Shown here piece by piece: positions 16,619 through 29,053 of a stretch of 64,000 nt of DNA. A model generated the notes under the pieces. That model had not been told where the DNA came from and made no database searches. It was given only the letters and a program-made list of their open reading frames with translations. A program made the position numbers and the translations under genes. The DNA comes from Streptomyces sp. (GTDB lineage: Bacteria > Actinomycetota > Actinomycetes > Streptomycetales > Streptomycetaceae), in assembly GCF_019510245.1 (NCBI RefSeq), contig NZ_JAEKKT010000137.1:1-64000 (forward strand). Reading direction: 5' to 3'. Numbering within the stretch: the first letter of the stretch is position 1; each line of letters begins with the position of its first letter.

Positions 16619-18010
16619 CTACAGGGCGGGTTTCCCTGTGGTGAACAGCCAGGTCTGGAAGAGGTCGTCCAGCTGCTGCCCGCTGACCTTCTCCGCGAGG
16701 CGGATGAAGTCGGCGGTGTCGGCGTTGCCGTAGCGGTGCAGCTTCGTCCAGGCCGGGAGCAGCTTGAAGAACGCCGTGTCGCCGATGCGTTCGCGGAGCA
16801 TCTGGAGGGTCATCGCGCCGCGCTGGTAGACGGCCGAGGCGAACATGGTGTCGCGCTGCGGGTCGGCGACGACGGTCTGCCAGAAGGGGTTTTCGGCGGC
16901 CCGCGAGTTGTAGGCGGCGAGGAACGAGTCGTGCGCGGACCGGGTGCCCTGGTGCTCCGCCCACAGCCACTGGGCGTACGTGGCGAAGCCCTCGTTGAGC
17001 CAGACGTCCTTCCACTGCGCCACGCTCACCGAGTCCCCGAACCACTGGTGGGCCAGCTCGTGCACGATCGTCGTCTCGCTGCGCACCGCCGAGTAGGCCG
17101 GCTTGCTCTGCACCTCCAGCGAGAACCCGGCCTCGGGCATGTCGTCGACGATGGCTCCGGTCTCCTCGAAGGGATACGGCCCGAAGAGCTGCGACCAGTA
17201 GTCGGTGGCGGCCGCGGTGACGGCGTACACGTCGACGCTGTTGCTGTTCGCGAGGACCGGGTCGATGGCGACGTAGATCGGGATGCCGGAGGGGGTCTTC
17301 CCGGTCCGCACGTCGAACTTCCCGATGGTGGCGGTGGCCAGGTAGGTCGCCATCGGCTTGGACTCGCGCCAGTGCGTGTACGTCGAGCCGCCCTTGTCGT
17401 ACGTCGAGACCAGCCGGCCGTTGGAGACCCCGGTCAGGCCTTCGGGGGCCTTGATCCGGATGTCGTAGGTGGCCTTGTCGGAAGGGTGGTCGCTGGACGG
17501 GAACCAGGTGGAGGCCGCGTTGGGCTCACAGGCGACGAAGACACCGTCGGGGGTCTTCATCCAGCCGTAGTCGGAGCCGAAGACGATGGGCCCGTTGAGG
17601 GGTTCGGGGATCCCGCCGTAGGTGACGGAGACCGTGAAGTCACGGCCCTTGCGGAGCGCGTCCCGCGGGGTGACGGTGATCTCGTCGCCGGTGCGTGTGA
17701 ACCCGGCTCGCCGGCCGTTCACTTCGACCTTCGTGACCTCCAGCTTCTGGAGGTCGAGGTCGAAGGCGGAGAGGTTCTGGGTGGCCCGGGCGGTGAGGGT
17801 GGTACGGCCGTCCAGGCGGCCGGTGTCCGGAGCGTAGGCGACGTCGAGATCGTAGTGGCGGGCGTCGAAACCGCCGTTGCCGAGCTGGGGGAAGTAGGGG
17901 TCGCCGATGCCGTCGGCGCCCGGGGTGGGGGCGGGGGCGGCGGCTATCACGAAGGAGGCGGCCGCCGCGGTTGCGACGGCCGCCAGACGTGCCGAACGGG
18001 AGAGGCGCAT
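16619..18010 (-). CDS. secreted M1-family metallopeptidase
   Basis: 463 aa from ATG 18010 (MRLSRSARLAAVATAAAASF signal peptide; AAGGGAC upstream). Zinc motif HELAHQWFGD with the distal Glu in NEGFATYAQW, i.e. HExxH-x18-E. The exopeptidase motif GAMEN is replaced by the region EAGFSLEVQSKP. It is shorter than canonical aminopeptidase N because the C-terminal helical domain is reduced. Likely releases amino acids from peptides outside the cell; it lies next to a dipeptide uptake operon on the same strand, which fits peptide scavenging. Confidence 0.92.
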   Translation of the reverse strand: MRLSRSARLAAVATAAAASFVIAAAPAPTPGADGIGDPYFPQLGNGGFDARHYDLDVAYAPDTGRLDGRTTLTARATQNLSAFDLDLQKLEVTKVEVNGRRAGFTRTGDEITVTPRDALRKGRDFTVSVTYGGIPEPLNGPIVFGSDYGWMKTPDGVFVACEPNAASTWFPSSDHPSDKATYDIRIKAPEGLTGVSNGRLVSTYDKGGSTYTHWRESKPMATYLATATIGKFDVRTGKTPSGIPIYVAIDPVLANSNSVDVYAVTAAATDYWSQLFGPYPFEETGAIVDDMPEAGFSLEVQSKPAYSAVRSETTIVHELAHQWFGDSVSVAQWKDVWLNEGFATYAQWLWAEHQGTRSAHDSFLAAYNSRAAENPFWQTVVADPQRDTMFASAVYQRGAMTLQMLRERIGDTAFFKLLPAWTKLHRYGNADTADFIRLAEKVSGQQLDDLFQTWLFTTGKPAL

Positions 18011-18110
18011 GAGTCGTCCCTTTCGAGCGTGCCGGTCAGTGGACGGACACGGTCGACTCTGCGCTCTCCCGTTCATGCATGTACATGACTTTACTCAGTT
18101 GTGTCATGCG

Positions 18111-19633
<1,523 letters not shown>

Positions 19634-19637
<4 letters not shown>

Positions 19638-20725
19638 AGCTTCGGCGCAATCTCTTCGGTCCAGATCCGCGTGCGGTCCTCGGCCGAGAGGTGGCAGGCG
19701 GACCAGTGGCCGCCGTCGACCAGCTCCAGCTCGGGGCGGACCGTGCGGGTGACGTTCCCCTTGGGGAGGTCCGCGTACGGGCAGCGCGGGTGGAAGGCGC
19801 AGCCCGAGGGGACGTTGATGAGGCTCGGCGGCTGACCCTTGACCGGGATGAGCCGGTCGGAGGTCTCCCGGTCGATGCGCGGCATCGAGCCCAGCAGGCC
19901 CCAGGTGTAGGGGTGCTGCGGCTTCTCGAAGATCTCGTCGACCGGGCCGCGCTCCACGCACCGGCCGCCGTACATCACCAGGACGTCGTCGGCGATCTCG
20001 GCCACCACACCCAGGTCGTGGGTGATGAGGATGACCGCGGAGCCGAACTCCTTCTGGAGGTCGCGGATCAGGTCGAGGATCTGCGCCTGGACGGTGACGT
20101 CGAGGGCGGTGGTCGGCTCGTCCGCGATGAGCAGCTCGGGGTTGTTGACCAGGGCCATGGCGATCATGGCGCGCTGGCGCATACCGCCGGAGAACTCGTG
20201 CGGGTAGCCGTCGACGCGCTTGGCGGGCTCGGGGATGCCGACCCGGTCGAGCATCTCGATGGCGCGGGTGCGGGCGACCTTCTTGCTGACGTCGTGGTGG
20301 ACCCGGTACGCCTCGACGATCTGGTCGCCGATCTTGTAGTACGGGTGCATCGCGGACAGCGGGTCCTGGAAGATCATCGCCATCTCGCGGCCGCGGAGCC
20401 GGCGCACCTCGTCCGGGGACGCGTTCACCAGTTCCTTGCCGCCGAGCCAGATCTCGCCGGACATCCGCACGTTCTTGCCGCGGGCGCCGAGCCGGTGCAG
20501 GCCCATGATGGCCAGCGAGGTGACGGACTTGCCGGAGCCGGACTCGCCGACGATGGAGAGGGTCTTGCCCTTCTCCAGCGAGAAGCTGAGGCCGTCGACG
20601 GACTTGACGATGCCGTCGTCCGTCGGGAAGTGCACCTTGAGGTCGCGGACTTCGAGGAAGGCGTCGGACGGGGCGGCCGGCGTGGGCTCGCCCACGGCGG
20701 CGCCGGTCTTGGAGAGTTCGGTCAC
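19634..20725 (-). CDS. peptide ABC transporter ATPase (OppD/DppD-like)
   Basis: 363 aa from the GTG at 20725, again overlapping the upstream stop by GTGA. Walker [10 protein letters not shown], signature [12 protein letters not shown], Walker [14 protein letters not shown]-loop ITHDLGV, and the C-terminal [11 protein letters not shown] cysteine cluster typical of OppD/F. Cytoplasmic partner of the F subunit; translationally coupled on both sides. Confidence 0.95.
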
Positions 20726-21729
20726 GAGAGCCTCACCCGCGGGTCGGCGGCCGCGTAGAGCAAGTCCACCAGGAGATTTGCGATCACGACGAAGAAGGCG
20801 GCGAGCAGGGTCACGCCGAGGATCGGGGGCAGGTCGTTGTCGTCGATGGCCTGCACCGCGTACTGGCCGATGCCGTGCAGCGAGAACACGGTCTCGGTGA
20901 TCACCGCGCCGCCGAGCAGCAGACCGAGGTCCATGCCGAAGACGGTGATGATCGGGGTGAGCGCGGCGCGCAGTCCGTGCCGGACGACGACCTTGCGTTC
21001 GCGCAGGCCCTTGGCGCGGGCCGTGCGGATGTAGTCCTCGTTCATCGTCTCCAGCATGCCCGAGCGGGTGAGCCGCGCGTAGATGGCCGAGTACAGGAGA
21101 GCGAGCGAGCACCAGGCGGGGATCAGGGTGTTGGCCCATTGCGCCGGGTTCTCGGTGAGCGGGACGTACGTTCGGCCGAAGATCGGCCACTGGTAGGTGA
21201 AGAGCAGGATCGCCAGGTTGCCCGTGAAGAACATCGGCAGCGAGACGCCGGCGAGGGCCACACCCATGAAGGTGCGGTCGAAGAAGGAGCGGGGCTTCAG
21301 CGCGGAGATCACGCCGATCGCCACGCCGGAGACCAGCCACAGCACGGCCGCGCCGAGGGCCAGCGACAGGGTCACCGGCATCCGGGAGGTCAACTGGGGC
21401 CAGACCGCCTGGTGGGTCTTGAAGGAGTAGCCGAAGCACGGTGCGTCGCAGTGCACCGTGGAGGGGCCCAGATCATAGGTGGCGCCGGAGACGATCCCCT
21501 TGATGAAGTGCCAGTACTGGACGTAGACGGGCTGGTCCAGACCGAGGTTGTGCTTGACCGCGGCGATGTCCGCCTTCGACGGGGCCTTGCCGATGTACTG
21601 CTGGGCCAGCTGATCAGCGGTCTGCCCGGCCAGCCGTGGCAGCACGAAGAAGATGGCGAAGGTGACCGCGGAGACGACCAGCAGCAGGATCACCGCTGCG
21701 AGCGTCCGACGGAGGATGTACGAGATCAC
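20722..21729 (-). CDS. peptide ABC transporter permease (DppB-like)
   Basis: 335 aa, six membrane helices; N-terminal [19 protein letters not shown] and the periplasmic-side loop rich in QPVYVQYW are typical. The EAA loop ([20 protein letters not shown]) contacts the ATPase. The C-terminus ends in DPRVRLS, as in the family. It follows the binding-protein gene after a strong hairpin. Confidence 0.95.
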   Translation of the reverse strand: MISYILRRTLAAVILLLVVSAVTFAIFFVLPRLAGQTADQLAQQYIGKAPSKADIAAVKHNLGLDQPVYVQYWHFIKGIVSGATYDLGPSTVHCDAPCFGYSFKTHQAVWPQLTSRMPVTLSLALGAAVLWLVSGVAIGVISALKPRSFFDRTFMGVALAGVSLPMFFTGNLAILLFTYQWPIFGRTYVPLTENPAQWANTLIPAWCSLALLYSAIYARLTRSGMLETMNEDYIRTARAKGLRERKVVVRHGLRAALTPIITVFGMDLGLLLGGAVITETVFSLHGIGQYAVQAIDDNDLPPILGVTLLAAFFVVIANLLVDLLYAAADPRVRLS

Positions 21730-21742
21730 GGGGATCGGCGCT

Positions 21743-21774
21743 GGTGCCCGCGGGCCAATCGGCCCGCGGGCACC
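21743..21774. promoter_or_regulatory. intra-operonic stem-loop between binding-protein and permease genes
   Basis: Perfect 14-bp inverted repeat GGTGCCCGCGGGCC / GGCCCGCGGGCACC with a 4-nt loop. Placed just after the binding-protein stop on the minus strand, it probably protects that mRNA segment or partly terminates, giving more binding protein than permease. Confidence 0.8.
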
Positions 21775-21801
21775 AATGCCTTCACCTGCCTTCCGGGGCT
21801 G

Positions 21802-23553
21802 CTACTTCGACGCGACGCCGATGTTGAGGTAGTCGTACTGACCGCTGAAGGCCGCCGTGGAGACCAGGTTGGTGAAGGTGGTCGGGCGGGCCAGCAGGAC
21901 CTTGAAGTAGGTCAACGGCACCAGGGCGGCGTCGTCCATGGTCTGCGCGTCGATCTGCTTGTAGATGCTGTTGCGCTCGGTGTCGTCCTGGGTACCGATC
22001 GCCTTGGCCAGCAGGTCGTTGACGGTCTTGTTGTCGTACTGCGACAGGTTGGTGTTACCGGACTGGCTGATCGCCTGGCCGTTCAGGATCTGCTGCAGGA
22101 AGCCGTAGCCGGACGGCCAGTCGGCACCCCACTGCATCATCATCAGGCCGACGTTCTGCTTGTTGTCGAACTTCGGGACACCCGCGTAGTCGGTGAAGTA
22201 CTTGCCCGACGGGTACTGCTTGAGGGTGGCGTTGATGCCGACCTTCTTCAGCGAGGCGATGATCGCCGTGGCGGCGTCGATCTCCGGCTGACGGTCGGAC
22301 CGCGCCGTGATGTTGGTGTTGATCGACGTCTTGCCGCAGGCCTTCAACTGCTCCTTGGCCTTGGCCACGTCGCCCTTGTTGCCGGTGGTGGCGTAGACGT
22401 CCGCCTTGGCGTAGCCCGGGATGTCCGGGGGCAGCACCGTGGTGGCGATGTCACCGCGGATCGGGCCGCCCTCGGCGGTCTGGACCGAGACCTTGTCGAT
22501 CGCGTACTCGACGGCCTTGCGGCAGGCGACGTTGTCGAACGGCTTCAGCTTGGTGTTGATCGCCATGTAGACCAGACGGCCACCGTAGGTGTTGTCCGTG
22601 TTGGCCTTCTTGCCGGCGTCGGTGAGCACCTGGGCCTGCGTGGCGGCCTGGACACCCGATCCGCCGAGGTCGATCGCGTCGCCGGCCAGGACGTCCTTGT
22701 CGATCGTCTCGGCGTTGACCTTCAGGTTGACGACGATCTTGTCCGGCAGCTGCTTGCGCAGCGGGTCGGTCTTCGGGTCCCAGTTCTTGTTGCGGACCAG
22801 CACGGCCTGCTTGCCGTCCTGGTAGCTCTGGAACTGGTACGAGCCCGAGGACACGATGTTCTTGACGTAGTCGACGCCGTTGTCCTTGGCCTGCGGGACC
22901 GGGGCCGTCTGCGGGGCCGAGACCAGGTAGTCGAACTCCTGGAAGGCCGACTTCAGGTGGAAGACGATCGTGGTGTCGTCCGGGGTCTCGATGGACGAGA
23001 GGCCCTTGGCGCTCTTGTCCTTGTAGGGACCCTTGTACTTGTCGCCGCCGACCAGGAACTGCTGGAAGTAGTTCGGGCCGAGGGAGAGCACGTCACGCGC
23101 GAAGTTGGAACGCTCGACGGCGTACTTGACGTCCTTGGACGTGATCGCCGTGCCGTCCTGGTACTTCAGGCCCGAACGCAGCTTGTACGTCCAGGTCTTG
23201 CCGCCGTCGCTCGGGACGCCCTTGCTCGCGGCGAGGTCCGGGACCAGGGTGTTGCCCTTGGAACCGGGGCCGGGCTGGAACGTCATCAGCGGGCGGGCGT
23301 ACAGCCGGCTGAAGTTGTACATGTACGCGTAGTACGTGTTACCGGGGTCGAACGAGTCCGGGACGTCGGACAGCTCGTAGGTGACCGTGCCGCCCTTCTT
23401 GTCGGACGCGTTGACGACACCCTTGGTAGCCGCGTTGGCCGCGGCGGAGCTGCCGCCGTTGCCATCCTTGTTGTCATCGGCCTTGCTGCACCCTGCAACC
23501 AGCAGGGTGGCGGAGCCGATGGCCGCGATCGCGGCCAGCGCTGACCTTCGCAT
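21802..23553 (-). CDS. peptide ABC transporter substrate-binding lipoprotein
   Basis: 583 aa from ATG 23553. Signal peptide MRRSALAAIAAIGSATLL with lipobox LVAGC, then the SBP_bac_5 fold: PDSFDPGNTYYAYMYNFSRL, the SPKTWTYKLR-type segment (DGGKTWTYKLRSGLKYQDG) and VERSNFA. Binds peptides outside the membrane. An alternative ATG at 23574 precedes it. Second gene of the operon, downstream of permease C. Confidence 0.93.
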   Translation of the reverse strand: MRRSALAAIAAIGSATLLVAGCSKADDNKDGNGGSSAAANAATKGVVNASDKKGGTVTYELSDVPDSFDPGNTYYAYMYNFSRLYARPLMTFQPGPGSKGNTLVPDLAASKGVPSDGGKTWTYKLRSGLKYQDGTAITSKDVKYAVERSNFARDVLSLGPNYFQQFLVGGDKYKGPYKDKSAKGLSSIETPDDTTIVFHLKSAFQEFDYLVSAPQTAPVPQAKDNGVDYVKNIVSSGSYQFQSYQDGKQAVLVRNKNWDPKTDPLRKQLPDKIVVNLKVNAETIDKDVLAGDAIDLGGSGVQAATQAQVLTDAGKKANTDNTYGGRLVYMAINTKLKPFDNVACRKAVEYAIDKVSVQTAEGGPIRGDIATTVLPPDIPGYAKADVYATTGNKGDVAKAKEQLKACGKTSINTNITARSDRQPEIDAATAIIASLKKVGINATLKQYPSGKYFTDYAGVPKFDNKQNVGLMMMQWGADWPSGYGFLQQILNGQAISQSGNTNLSQYDNKTVNDLLAKAIGTQDDTERNSIYKQIDAQTMDDAALVPLTYFKVLLARPTTFTNLVSTAAFSGQYDYLNIGVASK

Positions 23554-23611
23554 GATGGGTGGGTTCCCCTCCATTGTCGGAAACTTTTCGGGCTCTCGGT
23601 GACAGCAGGCG

Positions 23612-24610
23612 TCAGCGGCTGCGCGGGTCGAGAGCGTCGCGGAGACCGTCACCGAGCAGGTTGAACGCCAGCACGGTCACGAAGATGGCAAGGCCGGGCA
23701 CGATCATGTACTCGGGATCGACCTGGTAGTACGTCACCGCTTCGCGGAGCATGCCGCCCCAGGACGCCTGCGGGGGCTGGATACCCACACCGAGGAAGCT
23801 GAGGGACGCCTCGAAGAGGATGTTGGTCGGGATCAGCAGCGTCGAGTAGACGATGATCGGGCCGACCAGGTTGGGCATCAGCTCGCGGAACAGGATGTAC
23901 GGGCCCTTGGCGCCCATGCCGCGGGAGGCGTCGACGAACTCGCGCTCCCGCAGGGCCAGGGTCTGGCCGCGCACGATGCGGCCGAGGTAGGGCCAGTTGA
24001 AGAAGCCGATGACGAAGATGAGCACGCTGAGGTGCAGCGGCAGTCCGTTGAGGCCGAACGCGCCGCCCTGGAGGGTGGCGGAGATGGCGATGGCGAACAG
24101 CAGGAGGGGGAAGGCCAGGAAGGTGTCCATCAGCCGGCTGATGACCGAGTCGACACGGCCGCCGTAGTAGCCCGCGACGACGCCCATGATCGCGCCGATC
24201 ACGTTGGACAGGATCGTCGAGCCGAAGGCGACCACCAGCGACACCCAAGAGCCCTCCAGGACCCGGGTGGCGATGTCACGGCCGAACTTCGGGTCCACGC
24301 CCAGCGGGTGATCGAGGCTCATGCCGCCCCAGCCGCCGTTGGGCAGCGAGGTGTTGGCGTCGATCAGCTCCTGGTGGAAGGCGTTGGGGTCGAGACCGAA
24401 CAGGGCCTGGATGGGGCGGGCGAGGATCGCGACGAGAATCAGCAGAACGACAACGATGCCGCCGGCCACGGCGACCCTGTCCTTCTTGAACCGGGTCCAG
24501 GCGATCTGCCCGAGGGAACGACCCTCGATCTGCCCCTTACCGGCACCCTCCAGTACAGCCTCCGGCTGTGCCTCGGCTGCCGCCCCGGTGGTCTCGATCG
24601 GTGCGGTCAC
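23612..24610 (-). CDS. peptide ABC transporter permease (DppC-like), first gene of operon
   Basis: 332 aa; long cytoplasmic N-region then membrane helices from ~residue 46. DppC-type motif HPLGVDPKFGRDIATRVLEG and the EAA loop REFVDASRGMGAKGPYILFR. C-terminal FNLLGDGLRDALDPR is diagnostic. It is the promoter-proximal gene; the order C-A-B-D-F departs from the usual A-B-C-D-F. Confidence 0.95.
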   Translation of the reverse strand: MTAPIETTGAAAEAQPEAVLEGAGKGQIEGRSLGQIAWTRFKKDRVAVAGGIVVVLLILVAILARPIQALFGLDPNAFHQELIDANTSLPNGGWGGMSLDHPLGVDPKFGRDIATRVLEGSWVSLVVAFGSTILSNVIGAIMGVVAGYYGGRVDSVISRLMDTFLAFPLLLFAIAISATLQGGAFGLNGLPLHLSVLIFVIGFFNWPYLGRIVRGQTLALREREFVDASRGMGAKGPYILFRELMPNLVGPIIVYSTLLIPTNILFEASLSFLGVGIQPPQASWGGMLREAVTYYQVDPEYMIVPGLAIFVTVLAFNLLGDGLRDALDPRSR

Positions 24611-24966
24611 GGTGAGCGACCCCTCTCGCCGGCGGTGACCGGCCTACGCCAGCCGCGGATTGCGGCTTTGTCGACTTGCTCGATCATGAGGTTTAAACCG
24701 ACCTCATGTCTGACTCGCGAGTCTTCAGCGTCGTCGCGATCACCCGCCAGATCTGGCGGAGAAAGTATGCGCAACCGTGATGCAGTCCGAGGGATTCCGT
24801 TATCCGAACAGTGGGTAACGCCCCTCGGACACGGGCCAGTTGGGACAGAACGCCCAATTCGGCCGGAACGGAACGTTCCGCCGCCATCTACGCGCGGAGA
24901 AATGTGTTCGTTACGTAAATCTTGTGAACCCTCCCGGTCGGCCCGCAGGGTGGGCGCCCCGTCGCG
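24611..24966. promoter_or_regulatory. 356-bp upstream region of peptide transporter with two palindromes
   Basis: No gene is supported here. CATGAGGT (24685-24692) faces ACCTCATG (24701-24708) across 8 nt, 75 nt before the permease start, and CCGCCAGATCTGGCGG is a perfect 16-bp palindrome at 24744-24759. Both are plausible operator sites for the ABC operon. The rest (24760-24966) is less GC-rich than average and likely holds the promoter. Confidence 0.55.
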
Positions 24967-25764
24967 TCAGTAACCGCCCTGGGCCGGCGGGTACCCGTAC
25001 CCCGTCGCCGGGGCCGGCGGCAGCGCCGCGTGGGCCTCGCGGTCGTAGAACGGGCGTGCCGTCGCCCGCATCCACATCACGACCGGGTCGTACTCGTCGG
25101 TCATCGCGACCGTCGACACCGGCAGCCCGTCCGGCACCGCCCCGATCGACTGCTGCATCATCCCGCGCACCGAGTCCACGGCCGGCGGCGAGGTGTCGTA
25201 CACGTCCAGGCCGATCGCGAGGTACGGCGCCCCGAGGGCCGGCTGCACCCAGGCGCGGCGCAGCGAGCGGACCGCGGGGGTGCGGTGGGCGTTCTGCGTG
25301 AGCAGGGCGTAGAACTGCGGGATCTCGATGGCCGGTTCGGTGAGCCGGAGCGGGCCGGCCGGCTGGCGGTCCAGGCCGGTGGCGATGCGGCGCAGGTCCA
25401 GCCAGGGGATGCCGACGCCGCCGCCGGGGGCGTGCGGGTTGAGCCAGAGGCCGAAGTGGTCGGGGTAGAGCGTGCGGGCCACATCGATGCCGTCGACCAC
25501 CTCGTACGAGCGGTTCCAGCCGCTCGCGGAGAGCTCCTGGGCCGAGGTCACGCAGGGGGCGTAGCCGTGGCCGTCGACCTCCATGTTCCCGTACTGGGCG
25601 TCGGGGGAGCCGGCCTGGCCGTGCCAGAGCAGCATCCAGATCTGGCCGGAGGAGGGGGTGGCGAGGGCGCGGAGGAGTGCCTCGTAGGCGTCGTAGCGCC
25701 CGGGGGTTACCTGGCGCAGCATGTGCTCGACCTGTCCGGTCGCCGCGGTGCCGCTGGCGCTCAC
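24967..25764 (-). CDS. SseB-like (enhanced serine sensitivity) protein, paralogue 1
   Basis: 265 aa. Two related alpha/beta units: EALLRALATPSSGQIWMLLW... EVDGHGYAPCVTSAQEL, and, at the C-terminus, the SseB-type RRAWVQPALGAPYLAIGLDV... PFYDREA, after which a Gly/Tyr/Pro tail follows. Function in the cell is unclear; in E. coli sseB is linked to serine sensitivity. Followed upstream by a second, distant paralogue at 25939-26730. Confidence 0.8.
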   Translation of the reverse strand: MSASGTAATGQVEHMLRQVTPGRYDAYEALLRALATPSSGQIWMLLWHGQAGSPDAQYGNMEVDGHGYAPCVTSAQELSASGWNRSYEVVDGIDVARTLYPDHFGLWLNPHAPGGGVGIPWLDLRRIATGLDRQPAGPLRLTEPAIEIPQFYALLTQNAHRTPAVRSLRRAWVQPALGAPYLAIGLDVYDTSPPAVDSVRGMMQQSIGAVPDGLPVSTVAMTDEYDPVVMWMRATARPFYDREAHAALPPAPATGYGYPPAQGGY

Positions 25765-25839
25765 GTGTTACCGCCCCTTCATCTGGTGCCCCGCGTTCGG
25801 AGACAGCTTATGCGCCCAAGGGGCAGGGCCGATTGTCCG

Positions 25840-25938
25840 TGCGCGGGTGCGGCTTCGCGGTGGCCGGTCGCGCCCACGCGGCGGAGCCGCAAACGAGTAC
25901 AGCCCCGCGCCCCTTGGCCGGCTGCCCTGGGGGCGTTT
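25840..25938. repeat. intergenic repeat variant (GGTCGCGCCCACGCGGCGGA)
   Basis: Between the two SseB-like genes. It contains GGTCGCGCCCACGCGGCGGA and then AGTACAGCCCCGCGCCCCTTGG, which shares the GGTCGCGC...CCCGCGCCCC core with the other dispersed copies. GCGGCTTCGCGG and CGGCGGAGCCGC can form small hairpins. Confidence 0.5.
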
Positions 25939-26730
25939 CTAGTGGCCGTACTGGTAGAAGGGGCGGACGTTCTCCCGCATCCAGTGGCCGACCGGGTCGT
26001 CCGCGACGTCCAGCAGGACCAGGTTCACCGGCCACGACACCGGGACCCGGCCCAATGCCTTGCCCAGGGCCTCCAGGGGCAGGGCGCGCAGGTCGCCCTC
26101 CCACTGGGAGAGTTCGACGCCCACGAACATCACCGGGTCGGCCGTCTCGATCGCGGCGAGGCAGCGGCGGGCCGAGGCGACCACGCCGATCGCCGCGAAC
26201 TCCGCCGACGCCGCGGCCAGGAAGTCCATCGGGTCGTCCTGCCAGTCCGGTTCGAAGAGGCGGACCCGGCCGCCGGAGGCGGGGCCGTCCAGTTCGCTAC
26301 GGCCGGCCCGGCAGAGCTGGGCGACCGCCTCGGGCGGCAGCGGGACCCCGACGACTCCCCCGGGGTTCACGGCGATGCCGACCTGCGGGGGCAGCCCGCG
26401 GGCGAACTCGACCGCCGGGGCGATCGTGTACGAGAGGTGGGAGCCGGCCACCAGGCGGAACTGCTCCTCGGAGCTGAAGACCGGCACGTACACCTGGCCC
26501 GCGATCTCCGTCGTGGGCAGGTCCAGCGGGCCGCTGTGCGGGCCGCCACCCTCGGGCAGCGGGATCCACAGGAAACTCCGGCCCAGTACCTCGATGAGCC
26601 GGCCCGCCGCCGCGGGCACGCCGAGGGAGGCCGACAGGACCTCCTCCAGTTCGTTGCCGGGCCACCCGCCGTGCGGGTGGGGGTGTGCCTGTGCCGGGAA
26701 GTCCGCGGGAATGTCCGCCGGGAAGTCCAT
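25939..26730 (-). CDS. SseB-like (enhanced serine sensitivity) protein, paralogue 2
   Basis: 263 aa. Starts with a His/Pro-rich segment (AQAHPHPHGG), then the SseB N-domain (NELEEVLSASLG, GRSFLWIPLPEGG, QVYVPVFSSEEQFRLV, which is the clearest signature). The C-domain contains MFVGVELSQWEGDLR and ends HWMRENVRPFYQYGH, matching the PFYD motif of its neighbour. The two proteins are diverged paralogues and sit next to the glycine/serine operon. Confidence 0.85.
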   Translation of the reverse strand: MDFPADIPADFPAQAHPHPHGGWPGNELEEVLSASLGVPAAAGRLIEVLGRSFLWIPLPEGGGPHSGPLDLPTTEIAGQVYVPVFSSEEQFRLVAGSHLSYTIAPAVEFARGLPPQVGIAVNPGGVVGVPLPPEAVAQLCRAGRSELDGPASGGRVRLFEPDWQDDPMDFLAAASAEFAAIGVVASARRCLAAIETADPVMFVGVELSQWEGDLRALPLEALGKALGRVPVSWPVNLVLLDVADDPVGHWMRENVRPFYQYGH

Positions 26731-26811
26731 CTGCCTACCGCCTGCTGGAAACCACTGCTGAGGCTGGAAAGGCTAGCGGGTGACACCGACAAAGCCACCC
26801 CACCAGCCGAT

Positions 26812-27480
26812 TCAGGCCGCGAAGGCGATCCGGCGCAGTACGTCCGCCGCGTCCCGGTCGAGGAGGACCGCCGAGCCGACGCCCTCGGGCAGGCTCCCCT
26901 TCTCCGCCGCGCGCAGCAACCGCCCGGCCGCCCGGCGGTGGCGGAGGAAGGCGTACCGGGAGACGCGCCGGCCGCGCTCGCGCTGGCCGTCCAGTGCCGT
27001 GCCCGGCGTGACGTCGAGGAGCAGCAGGTGCAGGGTGCCACCGCGGCGGCGGGCCTCCCGGGCCAGCCAGTCGCGCACCCAGGCCTGGGTCCCGCAGTCG
27101 TGCACGACCACGCCCTCGCCGGCGCGCAGGGCCCGGCGCAGCCCGGCGTAGTGGGCGAGGCGGACCAGCGGGCGGTAGACGGCGTACGGCAGGAGACGGG
27201 CCAGGCGGGCGTCCCACCGGTCGCGGGTGTCCTGGGAGTCGATGCGGATGCCCTGGACGGTGCGGTGCATCAGGGTGGACTTGCCGCTGCCGGGCAGCCC
27301 GGTGACCACGACCAGGTCACGGGGGCCGAAGAGCAGGCCGTACGGACTGTGCCCGGCACGGTCGCGCAGGTCGCGGACGACCGGTGCGGGGAGCTCGCCG
27401 CACCGGTCGCGGGCCGGGGCCGCCGGCTGCCGGGGCACGGCGATGCCCGTCGTCGTCGCGTATGCCGTGGTCCTTGTCAC
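26812..27480 (-). CDS. P-loop ATPase/kinase-like protein
   Basis: 222 aa from GTG 27480, preceded by GGGAGG with 9 nt spacing (an earlier in-frame start at 27522 lacks this). Walker A is TGLPGSGKSTL, then DSQDTRDRWDARL, and VVVHDCGTQAWVRDWL. The lid-like region RVSRYAFLRHRRAAGRLL is basic. It resembles zeta-toxin/nucleoside-kinase-type AAA proteins common in Streptomyces. Substrate unknown. It may share a transcript with the two SseB-like genes downstream. Confidence 0.75.
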   Translation of the reverse strand: MTRTTAYATTTGIAVPRQPAAPARDRCGELPAPVVRDLRDRAGHSPYGLLFGPRDLVVVTGLPGSGKSTLMHRTVQGIRIDSQDTRDRWDARLARLLPYAVYRPLVRLAHYAGLRRALRAGEGVVVHDCGTQAWVRDWLAREARRRGGTLHLLLLDVTPGTALDGQRERGRRVSRYAFLRHRRAAGRLLRAAEKGSLPEGVGSAVLLDRDAADVLRRIAFAA

Positions 27481-27674
27481 CGTGATCGTCCTCCCTGGGG
27501 GTTCAGGAAAGGTTCTCCCCACTTAACGTAAAGAGAAGGTAATGCACGGCGTCTCGCGGTTCGGTTCGCGTACTGCCACAGGCCCGTCACAGAACGGAGG
27601 GCCAGGTCCGGCCTGCCACGGCCCCGGGCGGCGTGCAATGATGTCCGCGCCAACTGCATACCGGCCGCTTGAAT

Positions 27675-27874
27675 CCGCGCGGGAGAGTCCCCAGCCGTCT
27701 TCGCTGGGGCGCCGAAGGAGCAAGTCCCTCCCTTGAATCTCTCAGGCCCCGTTACCGCGCGGGCGAGGCACATCTGAAAAGCGGGCCGCTGTGTCAGTGG
27801 CTCCACCCAAGGTGCAAGCCGTGGTCACATCCGTGGTCAGGGCGAACCTCTCAGGTTCCGATGACAGATGGGGA
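27675..27874 (+). ncRNA. tandem glycine riboswitch upstream of gcvT
   Basis: The first aptamer has GCGCGGGAGAGTCC, GCCGAAGGAGCAA (27711-27723), GAATCTCTCAGGC (27735-27747) and a closing CGCGCGGG; the second has GGGCGAACCTCTCAGGTTCC and GATGACAGATGGGG. These are the conserved glycine-aptamer strings in tandem, 52 nt before gcvT. It should turn on gcvT-gcvH-glyA-sdaA expression when glycine binds. Confidence 0.92.
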
Positions 27875-27925
27875 GGACAGCCCTCGCCTGTCATGCCCTT
27901 GGGACCTCCGGGAGACGACCGACCG

Positions 27926-29053
<1,128 letters not shown>

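Noticed and set aside
20875..23544. 889-codon plus-strand open frame
   Set aside because: Antisense to the binding-protein and permease genes; its sequence is low-complexity Val/Gly/Arg.
27523..27674. Additional regulatory RNA upstream of the glycine riboswitch
   Set aside because: No conserved aptamer strings; it looks like promoter sequence only.
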